Assembly (NCBI GenBank): GCA_020055645.1
Contig: CM034547.1
Location: 55,678,909-55,742,908, forward strand
Source: Tomocerus qinae
Lineage: Eukaryota; Arthropoda; Collembola; Entomobryomorpha; Tomoceridae
Length of the DNA: 64,000 nt
Direction of reading: 5' to 3'
Numbering within the stretch: the stretch's first letter is position 1; each line of letters begins with the position of its first letter. The notes beneath the pieces are model-generated. The model had not been told where the DNA came from, made no database searches, and saw only the letters and a list, made by a program, of their open reading frames with translations. The position numbers and the translations under genes are program-made. Positions 53,342 to 64,000 of this stretch are shown piece by piece.

Positions 53342-54000
53342 AGTAGTACTGGAAGAAGTACATTTCTCTCCATCGCTACTTTGTATACGATAAATAAGAA
53401 ATTGGAATTCAAGTAGCAAATACTTACACAAAAATGTTTACATGCAAGTGTGTTTTTGTACAAATACGAATCTCGTTTTGAGACTGAGAAGCATCACTAA
53501 ACAGACAGGACGGCAGAGAAAAGAAAAGCAAAGCGGAATTCGTCCGAGTCTACTTCACGTACATACCAAAACCACATAGCCATTGCATCAGTCAGTCAAA
53601 GCTTTTCTTCTCTTCCCTTCACTGGTTCTTCAAAAAAGATGGATTTCTTTTCACTGTAGATGTTTTATGCTACAATATAAAGCACGCATTTCTCTCAACT
53701 CTAGTGAATATATATCCCATCTTATCAATGCAGAAACTTTAAACTTACATATAAGGACATAACATGTTTTTATGCATGCTATCTAGCTCTACACTTTACA
53801 CATACTGAAAGATGTAAGGAACGTAGTAGTACAAGTTTGTACTTTATACCCGTATATAGGGATCTTTGTGCAGTGACATATTAATGTAGAGCAAAACAGA
53901 ATCTACGTCTACATACATCCAAGCAAGACTTAGGGAGTATGAGACGTGAAGATTTTATCGAATAGTGAGCAACTGTTTGGACACGAATCAAATTCTTTGC

Positions 54001-54014
54001 CACACACACACACA
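54001..54014. repeat. CA dinucleotide microsatellite
   Basis: Seven CA units are followed by GTAGTC. It is an ordinary simple repeat. Confidence 0.8.
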
Positions 54015-57000
54015 GTAGTCTTCTATGTAGACTTTTATACATAGATTGCACCGTATTATCCGTTTCCTCTACCAGGACTCATCTCAAACATATCCTTTCT
54101 GAAGCCAGCCTACAAAACATCCGTTCATTCACAATCTCACGTCATATAAACAAAAATATCCTTAGCTTTCTTCCTTCATTTCTTTTTAGGCCAACAAACT
54201 TTAAGTCAAGTCACATAGCACAGCATCAAACTCGGATTTGGTTTTTGGCTTAGTGAAACTCCTTGAAATATTAACAGCCATTACTTTTACTCAAACTTGA
54301 TATAAAGTCCTCTGACTTCTCCTACGTATGGCAATATGTCACTAGTTTATTGGTAGACAGAAACAAAATCATGGTAAAGGCCACAACTATCTACATATAC
54401 ACATTCTTGAATACAAAATAACTAAAAATTGTTATTTACGACTCCAGTTCGAATTCATTTCTTTAACATCAATTCCTAACCTATACATATTTCCGTTTTA
54501 CAAATAATGATCATGTCTTTTTGAATTTACGGTTATACCATTCCATTGTCTCTTTGTTATGATAGTAAAATATTTTATTATTCATATTTCCCTTCTATGT
54601 ACTATCCCAATTTCTTGCCTAATTAAGTAGTCAATACCCCATCGGTATGCTGAATGCTACAATTCAAAAAAATGTAGAGCAGTTTTATTTACAAATGGGC
54701 ACAGTTATGCCGTAGAGTAAAAACTTGTAATCCAGGCCTTCGATCTCTTTCTCTTTGGCAATTTAATTTCATCCTACATAGCTTACAGGTAAACACGACC
54801 TTATTGCAGGCTTGCACGAGACAAGACGTATTGGTGTTTTCTCTCAATATTCTAGTCAACTAGAATCGCAGACAGAATTTTGACAATTTCTCATATTTCA
54901 GCCTAGCCTAGGCAAAAGGAACCGAAGCCAAGCGTTTGGAACAGAATAATATGTTGTTTGCCAATCAATCTTCATCTTGGCATCCATCTTCAATGAAATC
55001 CTCTCAATTGACTTCCTACTCTACTATACTATACACAAGCAGCAATAAGTCAAGTCAAAGTGAACTACAAAGTTGGAAGCTATTTCAAATTCATTGCGGA
55101 ACATGGGACAATACTTATAGAACTAGAGTAATAATCATTAAACATCATTGTGAAAGTACGTTATGAAATATTAGTACACTAGTTTGGCTGGATTCACAAT
55201 TTAGTTGTTAGGAATGATAATAACACAAATCATATTGTAAACGCAGTCTATCAATACTCAATATATAAATATAGATTATTACATAGCCCACAAAATAACA
55301 AGTTATTCTTAATTTGCGCTAAAGGTACAAAGTTTAGGATATCAATCTACATGACCCACAAATGTGTACATTATTACAAAAGATGATTACAAAAGAAGGT
55401 GATTGATGCGTGTGTGATATCAAAATTAAAATTTCAAATAAAAAATAAAATGTGCTCTATGTACTTATAAAAGTCAGAAAAAATCATAAGGACGACAGGA
55501 AAATAGAAAATGGGAAGAATTGCGATTCCTGACTTTAGGACGTTTTCTTTTTATCAACTCTAAGCCTGACTGCTTGATGCATGCTGAAATTCATTAATTT
55601 TCTAAGGAGAAACAGCGAAACGGAAAATGTTTTAGTCTTCTCATATTTCCGTGGAATATTGTGTTCAGTTGAGTTACAGTTTCTTATCATCTAAGGTAGA
55701 TATACCGTGCATGCAATTTAAGGAGCTCAAGTATAATAGCTTTGAATAGGTAGCTACTAGGTAACTATATACCTGGGTTATACTATATAGCATGGAGAGT
55801 GCAAAGGCTTAAGGTAGTTTGATATTATATTACATGCTGTATGCGTAGATCTATAAAATCTACATAGCTAGTATAATGCTTCTTGATTCGACAGCGCTGT
55901 TGTAAGTAGGACTTAAGAAGGCTTACATGGACGATAAGCCTGGGGACACGGAGAACCAAAATCAGGACCGAAAGCAGAGCAAGACGTGGTTGAGACGGTG
56001 GTAGGGTGTTGGTGAATAGATTGGATGGAAAGATGAACTACACTCATTGTACTTAGCAGCAAAGACGTCGTCTTACTTAGCCAGAATAGAATTTTCACCC
56101 AGCTGTAGTAGTAGCTTTAAGCTGTGTAGCAGCTAACTGCAGTACAATGTAAAACTACTGATGCAGAATAGCCAGGCTAAATAACTTGTCTTACCTATCT
56201 GTCTCCCTAAATAAATATAAGGAATCCACCTACCTACCTATACTATCACCAGTACATTACGTAGGTAGGTATACACTTATCAGTACAATGTACTATATAG
56301 TGTGGCATATTATTTTCTTAATGCCTACTATACAGACAACCACTACAATGTAACAAAGAAATCATTCTTACATCTTGAGTCAACATGGAATTTTATGGAA
56401 CATTGAGCGTATAGTTAGTCAGTGTGTACAGTAATGGCAGGAAAATAAGCAATCTATAGGTTTAATTTATATTATAGGGAAGTTGGTCAAAGTAAGGTGT
56501 AATGGGATTTCAAACATAATCTAAAGTGAGTTCTGCAACAGCGTCCGAGTGAAGTAGTAGGTGAGGAATGAAAAACACACATATATACAACAGACAGAAG
56601 GAGTGAGATGAGATACGGAGTTTAAGATGAATCTAACAGACGAGATAGGAGGATGAAAAGCTCTCGGAACACGGAGGCAACCTGCACTGCACTAAAATGA
56701 CTACTCCACCGAGGCAGAGTAAAGTAGTTGGGTTTGGGCTACGTTATGACTCAAACCACACTATCCTCCTCCCCACCAACTCAACTACTACTAAATACCC
56801 AGCACACACAAGAGATTCCATATAGGAAAACAGCGAGACTAATCTGTTCATTAGAGTCTTTTGAGAAAATCCTGCATGACCATAGTTTCAGGAACTTGTA
56901 ATCCGTTGCCACTATGTGAAGGATTTTCCTTCAGCCAAACTTTCCTAACAAAGTTTACTATATGGATCCCACTATCTGGATCCGTTTTCATGTTGTGGCT

Positions 57001-60000
57001 TTAAATACACTACAGTAAACTAGACAGACCTAAATGTACCTATCTCTCTACCTATCTACTTATTTGTACCTGCTCTATCAACCTCCATCCAGTTTCCTTT
57101 TATATCTAACGCCAAAACCAACGACTCCCAGTGATTCTGAGGACTAACCTACCTATTTGCTTATTAGGTATTAGTTTGCTTTCTCTTCTCCCATAAATCG
57201 TTGCTCAGTTTTTGCACTACTGGCTTAAAGCACCTATACAACAGATTTACTACTCCATATCAAGTTTTTTCATCTACCTAAATTCTCTTTTGTGTTTAGG
57301 CGTCCTAATAACATGAATTGACTGGAGCACTATAATACTCATACGTACTTCATTATAATGTCATAATATCTGTTTCGTATTGTCAATTATTTTAATCGCT
57401 ATTAAGTACTCGATTCAGTGTATTGAATCACCTTGCAAATTTTTTGCGCACATTTTTTAGGGAAAACCTTCAAGTTTAGAATCGCTTTTTGTCAATAATT
57501 TATCGTCTACAAAAATTAAATTTCAGTTGCGGCTTTGTATTACTTTTTGAGTAGTTTCTTGTGATTGTTTTCTGCACAAAATGAAACACGTCTGACGTCA
57601 ACAAGTCTATGTCACAATTTCCATTTCTAGTACATTGCTAGTATATAGATATTTAATTATAGCTGATTGTTATAAATAATTGACATTTTAATTTGCACCT
57701 AACCCTATTACAAAGAGGAATTTCCTTGTCACTAAAGCGGTGTATATCTCACCTATAGATAATAATATTACGTAATCTGGTGAAGTAGTAAGGAAGTTCA
57801 ATCGACAATGTGGAACAACCAATAACCCTATGTGTGTGCTTTCATTTATTCATTAATGAATACAATAACAACTACGCATATCACGTCGTTTTCTTGAAAC
57901 TGCTCCTTTTCAATGGGAAATAGTGTCTCATTACAAAAGACACAATAGCTGTGACTTGAAATGCCTCACACTTCCGTCTGTAGACCTCTTACCTCAAAAC
58001 ACTTGTGCAAACTAAATGAAAGACGTGCACATAGACAAAGCAATTCAACAGACACCATCCCATCAACTTTACACACGAATCCAATTCTCATGTCTAACCA
58101 AACCAATTTCATTCCTTTCTGTTCAATTTCTATGTGTTTTCCTTTGCTATTCTAATTTCTAACTCGATTCGAATTCATACATTATTCCATTGTATTGTCC
58201 TCCCTTGAATCTCTTTAAAGTATACAATGTATTTGTTCCCTTTTGATTTCATTATCACACTCCACTATACTACAGAGACACAGGACAGACCATAGTAACT
58301 AAAAAGTGCTACAACACAGCATTAGTACTGCTAGTAAATAGATGCCTTCACATAATGCATACTATTGTATACTACTTCAAAGTACGACCACGACTTGTAA
58401 GCATGCTAAAACTTAATGCCATCTTTACCATATAGTACGTAGTTGGGATGATGTCAGATATAAATAGTAAATTAAATGCTTTCACTTTATACCAAATCTA
58501 TTTAGTGTCAAACGGTTCACCAAAACATTTATAAATCACATTTAAAGGTACACATGCAATGACAAATCTTTATACTTGTATTAATACGAATAAATTTCTT
58601 ATGAGAAAATATACATCACAAAAGACAGATGTACTTGTTATTGAAGCATAATACTCTATTTTGCAACAAAATACTTCACGGAAACAGACAGGAGACAGAA
58701 GTAAGATTATAGTCTAAAATACTGCACAGGAGAAAACATCCTTTTCACAAATAAAAACATTTTCATTGATGAAATATCTTGATTGAATTGCATTGAAATT
58801 GACTTTGCATGTGTATTATTGGCCTACCTAATCCCTGCTGGATTTCCATTTAAGTAAGATGAGAAGATTCTGGAAATGAAATACAATTATTTGAGACTTT
58901 AAAGATACTTTCCATAAATGGCATATTTGCCCTACTTCAAATAAAGAAATTAGATAATCTAAATGTCCCCAAAGTCCTCCTCTTATCATTCATATGGAAA
59001 TTCTGAATGTAGTTGTAAACGCAATGACATAAAATATGAAGTTCCGGATTTGAGTATATTTGTCATTCATTTTTGCTGGCATATTTTGTCAAAGTTCATC
59101 GTACTAATACTATCCTTGGTACTAATCAGAAATAGGAGGACATTTTATGAAACAAACAAAGCATTATCAAACATCTAATTCTATTTGGACATAATGCGTG
59201 ATTGATCACCAAAGACATTGTGTAATGTCTCAGGTGCATTATTGTACTGTTACTTGATAATGCTACCTTACAATGAAATAGTACTTTATTGATACTAACG
59301 TGAATAAAATATTTTCCAGTAGTCTGAATTTAATTCCAAGTGAATACCCTGTTGGGGTGTATTTTTATAGTCCCATCCTCGATTTATTTTCACTTTCTCT
59401 TCATAGTGTGCATTGAGGTAAACAATTGTGTCTATCTGTGACCATTGTGTGGACACTTTTTGTACTTTTCAGATAGAATTCGCATGTTTTGTGTACTTTA
59501 CTCTCATTTCATCTTGTATACGCTACAATGACTCTGCTAAAGTGGATCTGCCTGTAAATTGACAAAAAACGTTACTGGGAAAGAACATCAAACTTTTCTG
59601 CTGTGTGTAGTTTGTGGTAAGCATGCCCACTTGTAAGCTCATCAAGAAGACTTTCGTTGGCTGCCAGAGAGCAGGACAGCATATAAGTTGATAAAATAGA
59701 TCCTCGTTGGACAATTTATGTAATGCAATTTGATACTGAGTGAGTGAGCAATGCTCTGACGTATTTACTTCGGTAGATAGTCATGGAGGTATATGAAATC
59801 AACGTTCCTTTGGCCCACATTCTATATATAGTAGGTATACAATAAAATACTATAACCTTTTTCTAAAAGAAACCAGCTGACAGCCAGGAGGAAGTTGACA
59901 AAAGCGATTGGACTCTTATTGTCCACCCGCAAGATCAACAACGTCCTCAGACTTTATATTCATCCCAAAAGTTAATCGACTTGCGTATTTACTTAGTTTC

Positions 60001-62036
60001 TCCATTTCGATATACCTATCTACTTCATTCTTCACTCTTTCTGTAGACTCTTAGACTTGCAATCAATTTAAGTCACTCAACTTCAATATCCGTTTTACTA
60101 CTCATTTCTTCATCTGTAAACTCTGCTGTGAAACGACATCTGCCATTACATCGAACTTAAATGAACTTCAGCAAAACAATGCCTCTTTTTCAATCAAAAG
60201 AACTTATAGATCAAGAACCGCTAATGAAATTTTTATTACTCTCACTGAAACTTAAATATTGAGTCATTTGAAATCGATCTCTGTGCTGATTACATTCTCA
60301 AGAACTCCTAAATATTAACACCAGAATGGATTATAAAAATCAATCTTTAGAGAATAGAATTGATTTGTGGTTAGAAATTATTTAATTGAGTCGAAATATT
60401 AAAAAAATAATCTGGTTTAGGTAGGGTATCTGATTATGTACTTTTTAGCACCACGTTTTATGCTGCATTATTTCATAGTACATAACAAAGACCAATAAAA
60501 CCATCCACGTTCCCGCTGAGCGACCGAACCGCACAGTTTACTGATGTCTATTTGACGGAGATTAAAATGTATTCAAAGTTGGAAATAAAATGAGATTGTA
60601 TTGAAGTTCCAAGTGTGTTTCTAGGAATGCTTCATAAATATTAGCCACTGGGAATGTCAACAGCAGAGAGTAGTAGTTTGAAGTAAAGAAGATTAAAGTA
60701 ACAAAGTTGTCCGTATGTACAATTTCTGAGTAAAAGTCAAGAATTCACGATGACAAAACAAAGTTGGTACATCAGCAAGGTATAATTTAAAGGTTTTTCC
60801 CTTGTCGTACCTACGTAAGGATATGCAAAATTCATTTGGCATGAAACATCCTTTAGAGTCGGAGTGAAGTGAACGTGCCACCTGTGTAGCTTCGTACATT
60901 GACGCATGCATATGGTTTTCATGTCAGCGAACTACACTTGCTACTTATATTCTACAATATAAATGCACAGTCGAAAGTAAGTTCTTATAAGTAAGTACTT
61001 ATTATAGAACGTTCTAGTAGGACGAAGGAGTTAGTGGAGCTGTATGTCTGACCAGTAGAAGAGAAGTTGTTTTAAAGGAGAAAGTCCTCCGGAAGTTGAG
61101 AACACATTCCATAAACTCAAGTGTTTTCATTCATAATGCAAGAATACCATACAACAAACGATAAACTTTACAACTCACTCTCTAGTGGGGAGCATGAAGG
61201 TAGTTGTTAAAACATTTCTGTCTATCAAACAGTGCGGAAAACGATAGAGGAAAGGCGAAATAAGTACAAACATGGTTACCTTATAACATTGTATGTTCTG
61301 ACTAGTCAAGAAATAGTACTTAAATACATATCTTTCACTGCAGTCTGGATGAAAACAGACTGACATGCAAATTGAATGACTTTCACTGGTTGAGTTCTCT
61401 CAAATAAAATACATAAACAGAACATAACCAGGCCACAAAAATTCTTTGCTCGCAGTAGTTGCTGAGGAAGGGCAGACTTCCCATTCTTCCATTCTACTTA
61501 CTACAGTCATGCCAATGACTTCAGAGCTAAGCTCCCACTTAAAATTTTGACGTTCGCGTTAGTCTACAATAGAAGTTTAGCAAAGAAGACATATTAGTGC
61601 TTCTGTAATCTTAAGCCATATTCAGACTCTACTTAGCTATACCTACCCATACCACTAAATAAGACAGCCTTATATAAAGCACCTACTTAACACAAAAGAT
61701 GGGTGAACAAATTACAAAGTGGGCGAACTTAATAATATCAATTTAATCTTAACTTAAGCCGACTACTTGCTCTACTAACACAAATATTACAAATGAAGGC
61801 TTAATTGTTGTATACAATATTCCCTTATTATCCTATTCACTTCCATATAACTAATTGAAGCACTATACATAAACATGACATCAAAACTTATACCTAAAAC
61901 CCTACATCTTTGTGCTTTTAGATGGTGAATATCTCGAGGAAATTACACATGCATTGCCACCGAAGGATCACCATAACATAGGAATTATGTATCTAACTAC
62001 ACATTATCAAAAACATTCATTCATTACATAATTCCG

Positions 62037-62050
62037 GATAAACGTTTATC
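62037..62050. repeat. Perfect 14-bp palindrome
   Basis: GATAAACGTTTATC reads the same on both strands. It lies 0.2 kb from the 62269 MITE but is not part of its arms. Confidence 0.65.
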
Positions 62051-62268
62051 GACCGCTCTACAGCATTAAGACTTAGTCTAGAGTCAAAGCAGTTGATGGA
62101 GATCGTTTAGTCATTTCGATAAAGATGTGTTGTATACCTAGAGGCAGATGTAACGAAAATGTGGCGGTTAAAAGGATATGGCATGTGACAATTGTGACAG
62201 GGGCAAAGTAGGATAACTACCAACCAATATGAAGAGCACAAAAGCTGCAAATGATGTGATGTACATAC

Positions 62269-62686
62269 AGGTGTACCCAGATGTATCCTTACGTGGTCTA
62301 CGCTCTCTTGTTCCTGAACGAAGGCTGCTACGGAAATAAGGTGGTCACCATTGGAAAGAGGACAAAATTTCCAATCGAACTGAGTATAATAACTATTTTA
62401 TCGGTTCCGTTTGATTGAATTACAAGCGGTTCAAAAAAAGAGTAAATCACACAATCGTTACTAAGAGCCTAAATTTTACATTGGATATATTGAAGCAAAT
62501 TTTGGGAAATTTTGTTACGCTTCGAATTAGGCCTAACCCGGAACAGATAAAATAGTTATTATACTCAGTTCGATTGGAAATTTTGTCCTCTTTCCAATGG
62601 TGGCCACCTTATTTCCGTAGCAGCCTTCGTTCAGGAGCTAGAGAGCGTAGACCACGTAAGGATACTTATGGATTGGGGTGTACGTG
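62269..62686. mobile_element. MITE with 127-bp inverted arms (about 0.42 kb)
   Basis: Well-matched inverted arms lie at 62283-62409 and 62539-62665, with only about four differences in 127 positions, around a 129-bp centre. They contain TATCCTTACGTGGTCTACG, GAACGAAGGCTGCTACGG and TTCCAATCGAACTGAG. Outside the arms the ends still resemble each other (GTGTACCCA on the left, GTACACCCC inverted on the right) with a small indel, so the true termini are near 62269 and 62686. The target-site duplication is unclear. There is no coding sequence. It is a non-autonomous DNA transposon; its superfamily cannot be assigned from the ends alone. Confidence 0.85.
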
Positions 62687-64000
62687 GGCTTGTTTAGTTT
62701 AGCTTCTGCAAACTTTTTCAACTTTAGAACTTTTTATGATACTGTTCAGTTGACTTTCGCCAAGTTTGAGGCATTTACTCCATACATAGTGAATTGAATA
62801 CATACTAACACTATCTATCTTCCCTTCTAGAAGGAGACATGGCAGTCGCAGCACAAAATGTCTATTACAACGACACTGCGTAGATGAAAGCTTAAATCTG
62901 CACATTATAAACTGCTCACTTTTACTATGGCCTGACTTTGCATTAATACATGGTCTGCTGGTTGATGATGCCAAGTTCTTTCATGTCTTTGTCACCTTGT
63001 CATCTATGCATACTTAACTTTCTAGGATAACTCCAGTTTTAGTAACTCCTTTTTACTCGGTCAGTACCTACTAGTCGCTTTAATAGAACACATTCTCATA
63101 ATATTAGGGCGGGCAAACGACCATCAGCAAATATTAAGCATTACGAAAGCGAGAAGCATACAAATAGTTGTAGTTTGTGTAAACAGTGTTACATACAAAT
63201 AAAGGTGAACATTAACATCAAAGTCATCCGCTTACCAAGACCATAATTATACAGCAGTACTTATAGTACACAGGCGTCACTGAATATAATTTAAGTTCAG
63301 TAATGTTGGCTTAGAATTGTCTGGGACACGTTCAAGATGCATTATAATACATGTCAGAAAGAAAGGGGAGAATGTTATAAAGATAAAAATTACATGTCTA
63401 CTACATGACATGTGGCATTAGAGAAGAACACCTAACAATAAGTAACAAGTAGTGAGTATGTGGGTCAGTTTGGAAGAATGAACCACTATTCTCGTTTCAC
63501 GACACAGGACACTATATTCTTTTCTATACTCATCACTTACATTGATATAGAAAGTATATAGAACCATTGCTAAAAGTTGATACTTTGTGAAAGCACTCAA
63601 CACTCCCTCTAATCAACACATCTTGATTGACACCATCTTACAGACCCAGAGACCACTTCCAACTCAATATTTAATAATATTTACTACTTAGCTACTACAA
63701 AAGGCTATTGTATGGAATGTACACTATCCAAGCTCTTGTCATTTGACAGTCGGATACCTACACCTTTCAGATACGGTCGTACAGTTAAGTACGAAACAAT
63801 AACCATCTAAAACTAATGAGTGTTTGGGCAAACTGATACTATCAAGAAGTGACTTTTTACTGTCTTATACGTAATGTATTGCACATCCACAGAAAATATT
63901 AAAAAGATAAAGAATCGATTTTCTATGTACATAGTCCCATGAAGTTGAGACAACAGTATGCCAATTAACCTAGGTAGTATACAGTATAATCCCAGCCATT
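62687..64000. other. Intronic segment at the window edge
   Basis: A minus-strand frame of 91 codons (62699-62974) directly abuts the MITE but has no recognised motif. The rest is AT-rich intron. The exon with the first half of Ig domain 1 was not found here. Confidence 0.45.

Larger units (their letters stand above)
47297..62268. other. Intronic segment with simple repeats and palindromes
   Basis: This 15-kb stretch holds TA, AAT/GT and CA microsatellites, a 20-bp perfect palindrome at 48330 and a second candidate ratchet site at 53030. Minus-strand frames at about 47330-47690 and 59523-59714 look slightly protein-like, but they are interrupted and unrecognised. No gene is supported. Confidence 0.5.
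43094..64000 (-). other. Upstream intron of the Sidestep-like gene (open at window edge)
   Basis: This is the 20.9 kb upstream of the Ig1 second-half exon in transcript direction. The exon begins with the third base of a codon, so this intron is phase 2, and its 3' end is TGAATTTTTACAG. I looked for the preceding exon (a WY/FK-type core ending near a serine codon followed by a donor) in this interval on the minus strand and did not find one, so the intron probably runs past 64000. It contains two MITE-like inverted-repeat elements, an unexplained 192-codon frame, several palindromes and microsatellites. No other gene could be supported. Confidence 0.75.

Noticed and set aside
1..64000. CRISPR array, operons, rRNA or tRNA genes
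   Set aside because: No regularly spaced repeat-spacer pattern, gene clusters or tRNA-type box pairs were seen. The exon-intron structure shows nuclear eukaryotic DNA.

Overview
This looks like a piece of an arthropod nuclear genome, most likely an insect, almost entirely intronic. It is AT-rich, has few long reading frames, and carries microsatellites and several non-autonomous DNA-transposon relics. No bacterial-style gene organisation, rRNA or convincing tRNA was seen. The only recognisable gene is on the minus strand: two consecutive internal exons of an immunoglobulin-superfamily cell-surface protein of the Sidestep (Side) family, known in arthropods as partners of the Beat receptors in axon guidance and synaptic recognition.

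The first exon (43093 down to 42894) encodes the C-terminal half of the first Ig domain. The second (4631 down to 4521) encodes the linker and N-terminal part of the second Ig domain. Both have good splice sites, and the phases fit: the split valine codon restores the continuous segment NLTVIVPPQKP. The intron between them is 38,262 bp. The exon with the start of the protein should lie beyond 64000 and the rest of Ig2 beyond position 1; I found neither inside the window, so 1-4520 and 43094-64000 are also read as intron.

The introns hold: (i) a Foldback-like element at 21735-22466 with 192-bp inverted arms about 97% identical, built of 16-bp tandem units and flanked by a 9-bp direct repeat; (ii) a 0.4-kb MITE with 127-bp arms at about 62269-62686; (iii) a 0.3-kb MITE with 109-bp arms at 46979-47296; (iv) a short hairpin element at 17575-17658; (v) two copies, in opposite orientation, of a roughly 115-bp dispersed repeat at 17116-17229 and 40936-41047; (vi) simple repeats and small perfect palindromes. 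Two possible recursive-splicing (ratchet) sites on the gene's strand, at 21500/21501 and 53030/53031, are worth testing. One unexplained open frame on the minus strand (46012-46590, 192 codons) stands out by length but has no recognised homology. Most other frames look like chance open stretches in intron DNA.
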